From Cecembia rubra (GTDB lineage Bacteria > Bacteroidota > Bacteroidia > Cytophagales > Cyclobacteriaceae), in assembly GCF_003014575.1 (NCBI RefSeq), contig NZ_PYGF01000012.1:62001-126000 (forward strand): DNA of 64,000 bases, written 5' to 3'. The notes beneath the pieces were generated by a model that was not told the DNA's origin, did no database searches, and worked only from the letters and a program-made list of their open reading frames with translations. Of this stretch, positions 1 to 7,600 are shown piece after piece. Position numbers and translations under genes: made by a program. Position 1 is the stretch's first letter. Every line of letters starts with the position of its first letter.

Positions 1-753
1 GGCAAAGTCAGGGTCATTCCTTGTAAATCCTTCAATGGTAAGCCATCCCTGGTAATTGATTTCAGCTAAGGCTGCGAATGTTTCATCCCAGGGCACATGT
101 CCCGAACCGGGTGTTCCCCTGTCGTTTTCGCTGATATGGAAATGGGCCAAACGGGGACCGATGCTTCTGATGGCATCACCCATTTTTTTTTCCTCCATAT
201 TGGCATGATGGGTATCAAACATGGCTTTTACATTGGGGTGGTTGACTTTGCCCAATAAATGCCCCAATTGCTCCATGGTGTTGCATAGATAGCATTCGAA
301 TCGGTTGAGGGCCTCTGGGGTCAGCAGGATTCCTGCCTGCGCCGCATAATCTCCTGCCTGATGGAGCATTTCGGCACTTCTTTCATACTCTGCTTCCTGT
401 GGGGCAGCTTTAGAAAAAGTGGCAAAGGCAGAGTGAATGGGGCCGCATAAGACCTGCGAACCCAGATCATGTGAGCGGTCAATGGTCCATTTGATCTTTT
501 CCAGCCCTTTTTGCCGAACAGCTGCATCAGCACTGATCAGGTTTTCTTCCGGACTTAAGACAGAGACCGTGGTAACTTCCAAACCAATTTCCCTGCAATA
601 GTTTCCTATGTTTTTATAAGCTGCTTCATCGGGAGAGCCCACAAAAAATTCGGCCCCATCATATCCGATTTTTTTGAGTCTGTCCAGGATAGGTTTGAGC
701 TCATCTGACATGTTGGCCGACCAGGCCAGGACATTGAATCCGATTTTGTTCAT
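1..753 (-). CDS. Sugar phosphate isomerase/epimerase (TIM barrel), 3' end cut by window
   Basis: The minus strand stays open for 251 codons from an ATG at 753 to the window edge, so the C-terminus is missing. The protein begins MNKIGFNVLAWSANMSDELK and has the landmarks of the AP endonuclease-2/D-tagatose 3-epimerase family (COG1082): a Glu strand (LLTPEALNRFE), a metal-ligand strand (AMFDTHHAN), HFHISEND, and IEGF near the cut end. Members isomerise or epimerise keto-sugars using a divalent metal. There is no signal peptide, so it should be cytoplasmic, unlike the exported relative at 51310-52146. The ThuA-domain gene lies 124 bp upstream on the same strand, and the two may be co-transcribed. 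Family assignment is firm; the substrate is unknown. A hydroxypyruvate isomerase-like role is the main alternative. Confidence 0.85.
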   Translation of the reverse strand, partial: MNKIGFNVLAWSANMSDELKPILDRLKKIGYDGAEFFVGSPDEAAYKNIGNYCREIGLEVTTVSVLSPEENLISADAAVRQKGLEKIKWTIDRSHDLGSQVLCGPIHSAFATFSKAAPQEAEYERSAEMLHQAGDYAAQAGILLTPEALNRFECYLCNTMEQLGHLLGKVNHPNVKAMFDTHHANMEEKKMGDAIRSIGPRLAHFHISENDRGTPGSGHVPWDETFAALAEINYQGWLTIEGFTRNDPDFA

Positions 754-843
754 TGGTTATTTTGGTTTATTTGTTCATCATGAAGTATGGGCCTTAAACT
801 CAATCTTTTGAATACCAAGGTTGTATTCTAGCGCAAGTCTTAA

Positions 844-870
844 GTCTAGCGTCTAGCGTCTAGCGTCTTG
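844..870. repeat. Tandem 7-bp repeat GTCTAGC (about 3.8 units)
   Basis: Three perfect copies of GTCTAGC are followed by a degenerate GTCTTG. They lie in the spacer between the ThuA gene and the isomerase gene, just after the ThuA stop codon. The preceding bases (AAGTCTTAAGTCTA) look like decayed units. Similar short-unit arrays lie at 4282-4330 and 4571-4609. No function is visible. Confidence 0.8.
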
Positions 871-877
871 TATCTAT

Positions 878-1930
878 TTACTTGAAATCCTCCACCTTCA
901 TTCCTTTTCTGAATGTTCCAAATCCAAACATGGATGGTTCGTATTTTCCTACAATAGAGACATTCATATCTGCTATAATTTTATCCGGCATATCGAGGGC
1001 CCAAAAAGCAGCATTGACGATCAATCTTCGCAGGTCTTCACTGACCAGGTCAACGGAAGCTCCCATAGTCGTGGTGAAGACTTTTCCTTTCTTTCCCCCT
1101 TCAATCTGGTAATCCTTGGTCCAGGCCATAGGCATAATGGATTTTTCCCAGTTGACTGGAGACTCGGGGTTCATTCCCGAAGTGGGCACGCCATAGATCA
1201 GTACTTCTGCATCTTTGGGGATGTTTTTCACAGTATATACGTCAGATGCAGCCCAAATGTCCTTCACCCCTCTAAGGATTGGGTGGTCCTGCTGCTGGGC
1301 AATCCCATCAATCAATGCCCTTGCTCCTTCTGTACCGTGGTCACCATGATGGGCCACCCAGGTTTCTCCGAGTATTTGTTGACCGAAACCGCCTTCCCAT
1401 CCTATTTCTGCATTCCTCCAATGGTATTTGGCAAAAGGACTGTTTTTGTTTTTTTCATAATGGAAAGCATGGGTAGCTGTCCGCATCCCTATAATAGGCT
1501 TCCCTGCCAATATGTAATTATGGAAATGTTGTGTTTGCTCATCGGGCAATTCCCTGAATCTGGTCAGTAGAATCATCAGATCTGCTTTTTCCAAATGTTC
1601 GAGACCAGGAATGTTATTTTGGTAAGAAGGCACAATATGGCCCGATTCAGGCTCTATAGGAAATAGCACGGTACAGGTAAATCCATAATGTTGGGCCAGC
1701 AATTTACCCAACATGGGCATGGCTTCTTCAGAACGGTATTCGTCGTCCCCGCTTACCAGTACGATGTGTCTGCCCTTTCCAGGCCCTTCTTTTCCTTCAA
1801 ATCTGAGCCAGGTTTTTCCATCCTGTGCTTGACAAGCTATTTTAATGAAGAATTGAATTAAAATAAAAAAAAGCAAATAATGCCTATTTAAAATATTATT
1901 GTACCTAGAGGAAAAAGGTTTATTGGACAT
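878..1930 (-). CDS. ThuA-domain protein (glutamine amidotransferase-like fold), exported
   Basis: This 350-aa protein has a hydrophobic N-terminus (about residues 18-36, ending near ACQAQ) that reads as a signal peptide. The body matches the ThuA family: HIVLVSGDDEYRSEE at the first strand, a strand with LMILLTRFRELPDEQ, then GKPIIGMRTATHAF, where a class I amidotransferase-like fold would have its nucleophile elbow. ThuA of rhizobia acts with the Gfo/Idh-type enzyme ThuB in oxidation of trehalose and related disaccharides to 3-keto sugars. In Bacteroidota such proteins often sit beside Gfo/Idh oxidoreductases and TIM-barrel isomerases, as here. The true reaction of this exported form is not known, so the role in 3-keto-sugar metabolism is an inference from family and context. 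Confidence 0.8.
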   Translation of the reverse strand: MSNKPFSSRYNNILNRHYLLFFILIQFFIKIACQAQDGKTWLRFEGKEGPGKGRHIVLVSGDDEYRSEEAMPMLGKLLAQHYGFTCTVLFPIEPESGHIVPSYQNNIPGLEHLEKADLMILLTRFRELPDEQTQHFHNYILAGKPIIGMRTATHAFHYEKNKNSPFAKYHWRNAEIGWEGGFGQQILGETWVAHHGDHGTEGARALIDGIAQQQDHPILRGVKDIWAASDVYTVKNIPKDAEVLIYGVPTSGMNPESPVNWEKSIMPMAWTKDYQIEGGKKGKVFTTTMGASVDLVSEDLRRLIVNAAFWALDMPDKIIADMNVSIVGKYEPSMFGFGTFRKGMKVEDFK

Positions 1931-2190
1931 TGATTTTAAGGTTAAGATGAGAAATTAGATTAATTACTTATTCAAAATATACCTTGAAAACCTATTTGAT
2001 AAAAGTGAATTTTGCAAGTTTTGGATCTTTATTCAAAAAAAGCTAACAAAAGATATAGAATTGAAAAAATACCATTTATTTTTCAGCGAATAATTCCATC
2101 CTAAAGGAAATTTCCAATCCTAAAATTTTATTTCCTTACCAATTCCTTTTGTGGCTTTGTTGAGAAGGATTCGCTGAGGTTTTTTTTTCT

Positions 2191-3243
2191 TTAAAAATTC
2201 CCTTTATCCACATCTTTGATAAATTTGATCAGTCCCTCAAAGAAAACTTTTTGGTCATCATATTGACTCAAATGGCTTCCATCCGGGCAAAAAAGGTAAC
2301 GGCCATTTTGTACCTCCGAAGCCATCCACTCCATATGAGCAGGATCCATGGTATCATGCCCGGCGCCTATTACCAGGGTAGGGACTTTTATGTTTTTGAG
2401 GTCAGCCCTTCTGTCCCAGCCTTTTAAAGTTGCCCCAGCTGTGATTCCAAATTCTGAATGCCCTTGCATGTACACATAGACGTTAGGGTTGACATGCTTT
2501 AGGGAGCGCATAACTGCCTCAGGCCACTCTTCCAAAGGCATCCTTAAGACATGGTATTGGTAATGGTGCTCGAGCAGCAATTCCTCATACCTTGGATTAT
2601 CAAAATCTTCATTTTCTTCGATTTGCATGATTTCTGCAAAGACTTCTGCGGGCATTTGTGGCCCCAATACCTCCTTGGCGTACTTTTCATATTCATCCAG
2701 GCTGGACATCATATTGGAAATCACAAGGCCTTTTAGGTTATCTTGATGCTTGAAAGCATATTCCATGGCCAGCATACCGCCCCAGGATTGTCCGTAGAGG
2801 TAAAAATTATCCTTATTGAGTCCCAAGGCCTTTCTTACTTGTTCTACTTCATCTACAAAGCGGTCGATGGTCCAAAGAGACTGATCCTCTGGTTGGTCTG
2901 AATAATAAGAGCCCAGCTGATCATAGTAAATGTATTCGATTCCTTCTGATGGGAAATAGCCATCAAAGCAGGAATACAGTTCGTGGGTCATCCCGGGTCC
3001 TCCGTGCAGGAGCAGAACCTTCATGGTAGGATTATTGCCCACCCTTTTAGTCCATACCCTGAATTCTCCTTTTGGAGTTTGGATTGGGACCATGCGGATA
3101 CCACCTTCAAATTGGTCGTCCCTGTTGGAAAAGTCCAGGTAAGATGCAGCCACTTGGCTGTCTTCCGCATGCTTTTGGTCTGTCTGAGAACAGGATTGTG
3201 CAAAGAAAGCAAAAAGGGAAAGAATGATCAGATGTTTTTTCAT
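2191..3243 (-). CDS. Proline iminopeptidase-family alpha/beta hydrolase, lipoprotein
   Basis: This 350-aa protein starts MKKHLIILSLFAFFAQSCSQ, a lipoprotein signal with lipobox Cys at residue 18. HGGPGM at residues 80-85 is the oxyanion motif of the S33 prolyl iminopeptidase group. GQSWGG carries the nucleophile Ser153. Asp in GAGHDTMDP and His in DGSHLSQYD complete the triad. S33 enzymes remove N-terminal proline or other residues from peptides, and some family members act as amidases or esterases, so the substrate is uncertain. It is expected in the periplasm, anchored to a membrane. It is followed on the same strand by the ThuA gene after a 260-bp AT-rich gap, with no obvious functional link to either neighbour. 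Confidence 0.85.
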   Translation of the reverse strand: MKKHLIILSLFAFFAQSCSQTDQKHAEDSQVAASYLDFSNRDDQFEGGIRMVPIQTPKGEFRVWTKRVGNNPTMKVLLLHGGPGMTHELYSCFDGYFPSEGIEYIYYDQLGSYYSDQPEDQSLWTIDRFVDEVEQVRKALGLNKDNFYLYGQSWGGMLAMEYAFKHQDNLKGLVISNMMSSLDEYEKYAKEVLGPQMPAEVFAEIMQIEENEDFDNPRYEELLLEHHYQYHVLRMPLEEWPEAVMRSLKHVNPNVYVYMQGHSEFGITAGATLKGWDRRADLKNIKVPTLVIGAGHDTMDPAHMEWMASEVQNGRYLFCPDGSHLSQYDDQKVFFEGLIKFIKDVDKGNF

Positions 3244-3358
3244 AGAAGAAAGGGACTAAATGATACTGACAAAAGCTGTTGAATATAAGCAAAGCCCTGA
3301 TTTTATACAAATTGAATCTTCCGCTAAGGAAACAGAGCCCGGTTGGGATTAAAAATGA

Positions 3359-4222
3359 TCAGCTTTCTCCCAACATCTTTTTGCCCTTTCGGATGATTTT
3401 TTTGGCTTCGACACCTTTCACCACATTTCCATTGTTTTCCAACCAAACTATGGCTCCGGTAGGACATCTTTGAATAGGAACCTGGGTGTTATGGTTTTTG
3501 GAATAATCAATCAGGGGCAGATTATTGGCCATGGTAATAAGGTTTGGTGCATCCATAGCACATTTGCCACAAGCAGTGCAGCCCACTTCGCAATCATCCA
3601 GTATTGCATCACCTGCTTCCAGGCTTTTACAGGCTACCCAAAGTCTATGGCTAACCGGATGAAGGGAGAACAGGTCTTTTGGGCAGACTTCCACACAATC
3701 TCCGCAGGCAGTGCATTTGGCTTCATCTACTACAGGAAGGCCGAATTCATTCATAGATATGGCATCGAAATCACAGACCCTTTCGCAATCCCCTTTCCCC
3801 AAACAGCCCCAGGCACAGCCCTTGGAACCCCCTGATACCAATGCTTCTGCTCTACAGGTGCCCAGTCCCTCATATTTTGCCCGATTGATGGCGACATTAA
3901 GCCCTCCGGCACATGATAATCGGGCCACCTGTTTTTCTTCAGAGCCGGCATCAACACCAAGATAACTAGCTATGGCATTTCTTCCGTCTTCACTGCTGAC
4001 CGTACACTTTCCTGGTAGCATATCGCCTTTGACCAAAGCTTCTGCAAAAGGCCTGCAACCAGGATACCCACATGCACCGCAGTTGGCATGGGGAAGCATA
4101 CCTTCCACTACATCTATGCGGGGATCTTCATATACATAAAGCTTCTTGTTGGCGATAGTCAGCATCAAGGCCAATAAGAGTGTCAATCCTCCCAAGGTCA
4201 GTAAGGCAATAAGTATGGTCAT
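3359..4222 (-). CDS. rnfB: RNF complex subunit B (electron-transport ferredoxin subunit)
   Basis: RnfB is the Fe-S subunit that takes electrons from soluble ferredoxin and passes them into the membrane-bound Rnf ion pump. The 287-aa product has one N-terminal membrane helix (residues 1-24), then the Fe-S domain CGACGYPGC with a later Cys in PGKC. It continues with a C-x3-C-x5-C-x3-C group (GCAWGCLGKGDCERVC), a ferredoxin motif CTACGDCVEVCP, and CTACGKC with its fourth Cys probably in the distal RCPTGAI. All are usual for RnfB. The odd point is location: rnfB is last, 384 bp beyond the FNR gene and separated from it by repeats and palindromes, instead of abutting the other rnf genes. It may have its own promoter, though none is clear. 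Confidence 0.93.
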   Translation of the reverse strand: MTILIALLTLGGLTLLLALMLTIANKKLYVYEDPRIDVVEGMLPHANCGACGYPGCRPFAEALVKGDMLPGKCTVSSEDGRNAIASYLGVDAGSEEKQVARLSCAGGLNVAINRAKYEGLGTCRAEALVSGGSKGCAWGCLGKGDCERVCDFDAISMNEFGLPVVDEAKCTACGDCVEVCPKDLFSLHPVSHRLWVACKSLEAGDAILDDCEVGCTACGKCAMDAPNLITMANNLPLIDYSKNHNTQVPIQRCPTGAIVWLENNGNVVKGVEAKKIIRKGKKMLGES

Positions 4223-4281
4223 GATGGGTTATGCTTTTGTTTAATCAGATTTTAGTTAGATAATGTACCATGTACATAGAG

Positions 4282-4330
4282 GCAAGAGACAAGAGACAAG
4301 AATCAAGAAACAAGAGACAAGAATCAAGAT
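4282..4330. repeat. Minisatellite of CAAGAGACAAGAATCAAG type
   Basis: Degenerate units of 7-10 bp (CAAGAGA, CAAGAAT, CAAGAAA) run head to tail in the spacer upstream of rnfB. The 13-mer GCAAGAGACAAGA here recurs exactly inside the coding sequence of the second sensor kinase at 25060-25072. No gene is seen in this spacer. Confidence 0.75.
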
Positions 4331-4367
4331 TACACTCAGCACTTTTTCATCTTTCATCTCCTAAGTT

Positions 4368-4463
4368 CAACCCCTTCAGGGTTGATCGAACCTAGAAAGG
4401 TTGTGGTTTTCTTGATCCTGGGTTGCACCCAGGGCTACTGAAAAGTTTAACCACTTAGTGGTT
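4368..4463. repeat. Cluster of four short palindromes between FNR and rnfB genes
   Basis: Four perfect inverted repeats lie within 96 bp: CAACCC/GGGTTG at 4368-4384, AACCT/AGGTT at 4389-4402, CCTGGGT/ACCCAGG at 4417-4433 and AACCAC/GTGGTT at 4449-4463, with loops of 3-5 bases. None is followed by a T tract in either direction, so they do not read as terminators. They resemble REP-like palindromic clusters, which in some bacteria are spread by REP-associated tyrosine transposases. That parallel is an inference, since no such transposase is in the window. Confidence 0.65.
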
Positions 4464-4570
4464 ATCAGTACATTTCAGGTTTCTTTTAGTCATATAAATC
4501 TTAATTGGTGCAATTTGCTCTTATTGATTCTTTGTCCTATTGTCTTGCATCTTGACTCTTTTCTTTTGTT

Positions 4571-4609
4571 TCTAGAATCTCGCTTCTCGCTTCTAGAATC
4601 TCGCTTCTA
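4571..4609. repeat. Tandem repeat TCTAGAATCTCGCTTC overlapping the FNR stop codon
   Basis: Units of TCTAGAATCTCGCTTC and a shorter TCGCTTC alternate across 39 bp and reach into the stop codon (TAG, complement of 4607-4609) of the ferredoxin-NADP reductase gene. With the minisatellite at 4282-4330 and the palindromes between, the whole FNR-rnfB spacer is repeat-derived. No protein-coding signal is present in it. Confidence 0.7.
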
Positions 4610-5464
4610 ATAAATAACTTCAGCCCATTTTTTTCCGGCAATCAGTTCTGCTTTTCTGTTCTCCCATTTTTCCTTGGAGCCCATGATATTGATAAAAGCC
4701 TTATTGAGGTTTTCTTTTACTTTTTCATAACCTGCGATATAGATGTAGGTATTGGCATAGGATAACATTTCCAATATTTCTTCTGCCCTGGATTCAATAG
4801 CCTCATCCAGCATAATGGGATCATTCCAATGTGGACGGGGGCTAAGGGCATGAAAGGCTTCAAAGGTGGCCTTGTCATAATAATTGGTCAGGTCTCCGTC
4901 TTTGTCATTGAGGTAAAGCAATTCCAGTCCACTTTTCGCTCCATAGAATAAGCGGATTTTGCCCTTCCAATCCTTTTCCTGACTATAGATATGCTTGATA
5001 AATGCCCGGAATGGAGCAATGCCTGTTCCCATGCCTATCAGGATCATATTGGCATTTTTTTCTTCCGGAACTTTAAATGGGAGCTCAAAAGGACCAGTAA
5101 TGTTGATTTCATCTCCAACCCTCCTGTCGCAGAGGTAATTGGAACTTACCCCATTATACAGCTCACCACTGAATTCATCTACATAATTGCAGCGTTTGAC
5201 CAACATGGTTATTTGGGTGTGGCCATTTTGGGTAGCTGGCAAGTCGGCCACACTGTATAAACGATGGTGAAATTCATTGCCAAAATCACTGCTATGTTTC
5301 ACCAAAACACCGAAGCTTTGGTCCACTTTGCACTTGAATGCAGGATCTTCCACCTCAAGGATGATTTCCCTTATTTCTTCCTTATTGGTGGGCGTGAGGC
5401 GATGGGTCTGCTTCACCCTGGCCTTGTATTGCTGCTTGGTATTGAGATCTGATAAATAAGACAT
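4607..5464 (-). CDS. Ferredoxin--NADP(+) reductase, plant type
   Basis: This 285-aa flavoenzyme transfers electrons between ferredoxin and NADP(H). The FAD-binding motif RLYSVAD (RxYS class) is near residues 68-74. The NADP-binding glycine-rich motif GMGTGIAPFRAF is near residues 143-154, YIYIAGYEKVK follows near the C-terminus, and the chain ends WAEVIY, like the terminal aromatic that stacks on FAD in plant-type FNRs. There is no signal peptide, so it acts in the cytoplasm. It sits 29 bp downstream of the small Cys-rich gene, in the same transcriptional direction as rnfCDGEA and nifJ. Context suggests it equilibrates NADPH with the ferredoxin pool that PFOR fills and Rnf drains. Its insertion between rnfA and rnfB is unusual. 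Confidence 0.9.
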   Translation of the reverse strand: MSYLSDLNTKQQYKARVKQTHRLTPTNKEEIREIILEVEDPAFKCKVDQSFGVLVKHSSDFGNEFHHRLYSVADLPATQNGHTQITMLVKRCNYVDEFSGELYNGVSSNYLCDRRVGDEINITGPFELPFKVPEEKNANMILIGMGTGIAPFRAFIKHIYSQEKDWKGKIRLFYGAKSGLELLYLNDKDGDLTNYYDKATFEAFHALSPRPHWNDPIMLDEAIESRAEEILEMLSYANTYIYIAGYEKVKENLNKAFINIMGSKEKWENRKAELIAGKKWAEVIY

Positions 5465-5493
5465 AGCAATAGTATTTTAGGTTAATGATTTTT

Positions 5494-5685
5494 TTACCTC
5501 GATTTTTCTTTTTTGCAAACTTTTGTGCAACCGCAATTGCCGCAACTCCTTCTTTCAGCCAAAACATCCTCATCTGAAATGTTTTCCGAAAAGGTATTCC
5601 TCCAAAGGGACTGTACCCCAACCCAGGCCAACATCATGGCGACTATAGCTCCGATTCCGATTATATAGCTGATAATATTTTCCAT
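5494..5685 (-). CDS. Small Cys-rich membrane protein in the rnf cluster (NqrM-like candidate)
   Basis: This 63-aa product has one membrane helix (about residues 5-25, IISYIIGIGAIVAMMLAWVG) and a short soluble tail with four cysteines, CGNCGCTKVC. It starts 7 bp after the rnfA stop codon and lies 29 bp before the FNR gene, so it should be co-translated with the Rnf membrane subunits. The layout of one helix plus a small Cys cluster recalls NqrM, the factor needed to place iron between NqrD and NqrE, the counterparts of RnfE and RnfA. I infer a similar role for the Fe/2Fe-2S site in Rnf. I do not recognise the family by sequence alone; a FeoB-associated Cys-rich protein is another possibility. 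Confidence 0.7.
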   Translation of the reverse strand: MENIISYIIGIGAIVAMMLAWVGVQSLWRNTFSENISDEDVLAERRSCGNCGCTKVCKKEKSR

Positions 5686-5692
5686 CCATTTT

Positions 5693-6271
5693 TTATCCTA
5701 ATCCCGAAAATCCCATGAATGTCAATGATAAGATTCCAGCAACCAATAAGGTGAGGGCAGTTCCTTTTACCACATTGGGTACTTCGGCAAATTCCAGCTG
5801 TTCCCTGATTCCCGCCATCAGAATCAGCGCCAGCGTAAATCCTGTACCTGCACCCAATGCATAGATCAGACTTTGGGAAAGACTGTAAGCCTTACTTGTC
5901 TGGAATAAAGCCAATCCCAAAATTGCGCAGTTGGTTGTAATCAAGGGCAGGAATATCCCCAAGGCCCTGAATAGGGCAGGACTCATCTTTTTGATAAACA
6001 TTTCCACCAATTGAACTGTGGAGGCGATGACCACGATATAACTGATGAGCTGCAGGAATGGAGCATTGATAGCTACCAACAGGGCATGAATTCCAAAAGC
6101 ACAGAGGGAACTGATCAGCATCACAAAGGTTACCGCACCTCCCATTTTGGTAGCGGTTTCCATTTTACCGGAAACGCCAAGGAAGGGACAGATTCCCAAG
6201 AAATAGGCCAGCACAAAGTTGTTGACCAGACTGGCATTGATAAATATGCTCCAATAAGTTTCTGTGTTCAT
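5693..6271 (-). CDS. rnfA: RNF complex subunit A
   Basis: RnfA is one of two related integral membrane subunits (with RnfE) that hold an intramembrane Fe-S site and form part of the ion path. The 192-aa product is of normal length with about six hydrophobic helices. It has the typical family segments VNNFVLAYFLGICPFLGVSG, with the cysteine that would ligate the membrane cluster, and TTNCAILGLAL, with the second conserved Cys. Its start codon overlaps the rnfE stop by four bases (ATGA), indicating translational coupling. The next gene downstream encodes the small Cys-rich protein. Assignment to RnfA rather than NqrE rests on the rnfCDGE context and sequence. Confidence 0.95.
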   Translation of the reverse strand: MNTETYWSIFINASLVNNFVLAYFLGICPFLGVSGKMETATKMGGAVTFVMLISSLCAFGIHALLVAINAPFLQLISYIVVIASTVQLVEMFIKKMSPALFRALGIFLPLITTNCAILGLALFQTSKAYSLSQSLIYALGAGTGFTLALILMAGIREQLEFAEVPNVVKGTALTLLVAGILSLTFMGFSGLG

Positions 6272-6909
6272 ACTTGTGCTTTTTTAGATTTGAAGAAATT
6301 GAACAGTAACAGCCACAGCGCCAAGGTGAAAAATCCACCTGCTGGCAGGATCATGATGATCCATTCCTGAAATGATCCGGGAAAGACTTCAATATTGAAC
6401 AGGGTTCCATTGCCAAGTAACTCCCTTACTGCACCCAGACAAAACAAGGCGAATACGAAACCCAATCCCATACCCAAGGCATCCATGATAGACTTGCCAA
6501 TGTTGTTTTTAGAAGCAAAGGCTTCCGCTCTACTCAGGATCAGGCAATTGACAACGATCAGCGAAATAAATGCCCCTAAGTTTTTGTGCAGATCCACGCT
6601 GATGGCCTGAATGGCATAATCCACAATGGTCACGAAGGTGGCAATGATCAGGATGAAGGAAGCTATCCTTACTTGTTTTGGAATAAAGTTCCGCAGGGAT
6701 GCTACCAATATATTCGACATCAGAAGGACAAATGCAGTAGCCAGTCCCATGGCAAGGGCATTTTGGGCAGTATTGGAAACAGCCAAAACGGGGCACATGC
6801 CCAATACCTGTACAAATACCGGATTTTCACGCCAAAGCCCTTTGATGAATTCATCTGTCGAGCTTGGTGTATTTTTCAGTTCCGTATTTTTTGTTATCCC
6901 AGTACTCAT
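6268..6909 (-). CDS. rnfE: RNF complex subunit E
   Basis: RnfE is the membrane partner of RnfA. The 213-aa product has the conserved pattern LGMCPVLAVSNTAQNALAMG near residues 36-55 and VVNCLILSRAEAFASKN near residues 118-134. Each carries one conserved Cys, as in NqrD/RnfE. About six membrane helices are visible, followed by a basic tail. It starts one base after the rnfG stop and overlaps rnfA by four bases, so rnfG-E-A are read as a tight block. Nothing is missing or unusual in length. Confidence 0.95.
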   Translation of the reverse strand: MSTGITKNTELKNTPSSTDEFIKGLWRENPVFVQVLGMCPVLAVSNTAQNALAMGLATAFVLLMSNILVASLRNFIPKQVRIASFILIIATFVTIVDYAIQAISVDLHKNLGAFISLIVVNCLILSRAEAFASKNNIGKSIMDALGMGLGFVFALFCLGAVRELLGNGTLFNIEVFPGSFQEWIIMILPAGGFFTLALWLLLFNFFKSKKAQV

Positions 6910-6910
6910 T

Positions 6911-7600
6911 TTAATCCAGTTTAAATTTTTCCAATTGACTGTATATCAGAGGAATCATTATGGAGGAGCTTTCTCCGATAATATGGCCGATCGCCCGAGA
7001 GGAAATGGTGGCACCTGTTATGCCATCTACTTCCCAAGGATTTGCTTTACTTCCCTGCTTTACAGGGGCTACTTTATTCTCAATCCTTGTCAAATCTTCT
7101 GATAATGCCACCGAGAGGGCATTGAAATTGGAAAGGAAATTTTCATCTTTTTCAATCTTATCCCCCAATCCGGGTGTTTCCTTGCTTTCCAATACATACA
7201 TGCCAACTACCGTTTGGGTGTAGGGATTGTAGCCGTACAAAATCCGGATGACATCCGCATAACCTTGTCCGCTTGCCTCAATGGCTATTCCTTTCAAGCT
7301 GCCATCATCTCCAAAACCTGCATAAACCAATTTTTTGCTTCGGTCTTTCCCATCTGAGTGGATAAAAATCCCATCATTATCCAATTCAAATATTCTCGTT
7401 TTGGATATGCCTGGTATTACCTTGAACACTGCCTGTTCAAGAGCTTCCGCTTTAAGCCTTTCTATCCGCTCTTTTGTCCCTTCGTAGGTCAATACAATCA
7501 GTAAGGCACAGAATACGCCTATCCCTACCATGGCAGTCAGCATTTTTTTACTCCCTTGGGAGCTGTCTATTGGGGAGGGTATGGTCTTTTTTTGGCTCAT
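6911..7600 (-). CDS. rnfG: RNF complex subunit G (covalent FMN)
   Basis: RnfG is a periplasm-facing flavoprotein anchored by one N-terminal helix (about residues 20-39). The FMN-binding domain ends with DGITGATIS near residues 192-200; by homology the threonine (about T198) is covalently linked to FMN through phosphodiester chemistry by the flavin transferase ApbE. No apbE gene is in this window. The 229-aa length is normal. The stop of rnfD and the start of rnfG overlap by four bases. The lead segment includes ETPGLGDKIEK, another family signature. Confidence 0.94.
   Translation of the reverse strand: MSQKKTIPSPIDSSQGSKKMLTAMVGIGVFCALLIVLTYEGTKERIERLKAEALEQAVFKVIPGISKTRIFELDNDGIFIHSDGKDRSKKLVYAGFGDDGSLKGIAIEASGQGYADVIRILYGYNPYTQTVVGMYVLESKETPGLGDKIEKDENFLSNFNALSVALSEDLTRIENKVAPVKQGSKANPWEVDGITGATISSRAIGHIIGESSSIMIPLIYSQLEKFKLD

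Noticed and set aside
844-870. Short tandem units that could suggest a CRISPR array (also 4282-4330 and 4571-4609)
   Set aside because: Units are 7-16 bp, directly adjoining, with no unique spacers, and no cas gene is in the window.
3359-4222. RnfB ferredoxin motif apparently lacking its fourth Cys (CTACGKCAMDAP)
   Set aside because: The distal Cys in RCPTGAI can complete the cluster, as in one-cluster ferredoxins, so this is not a defect.
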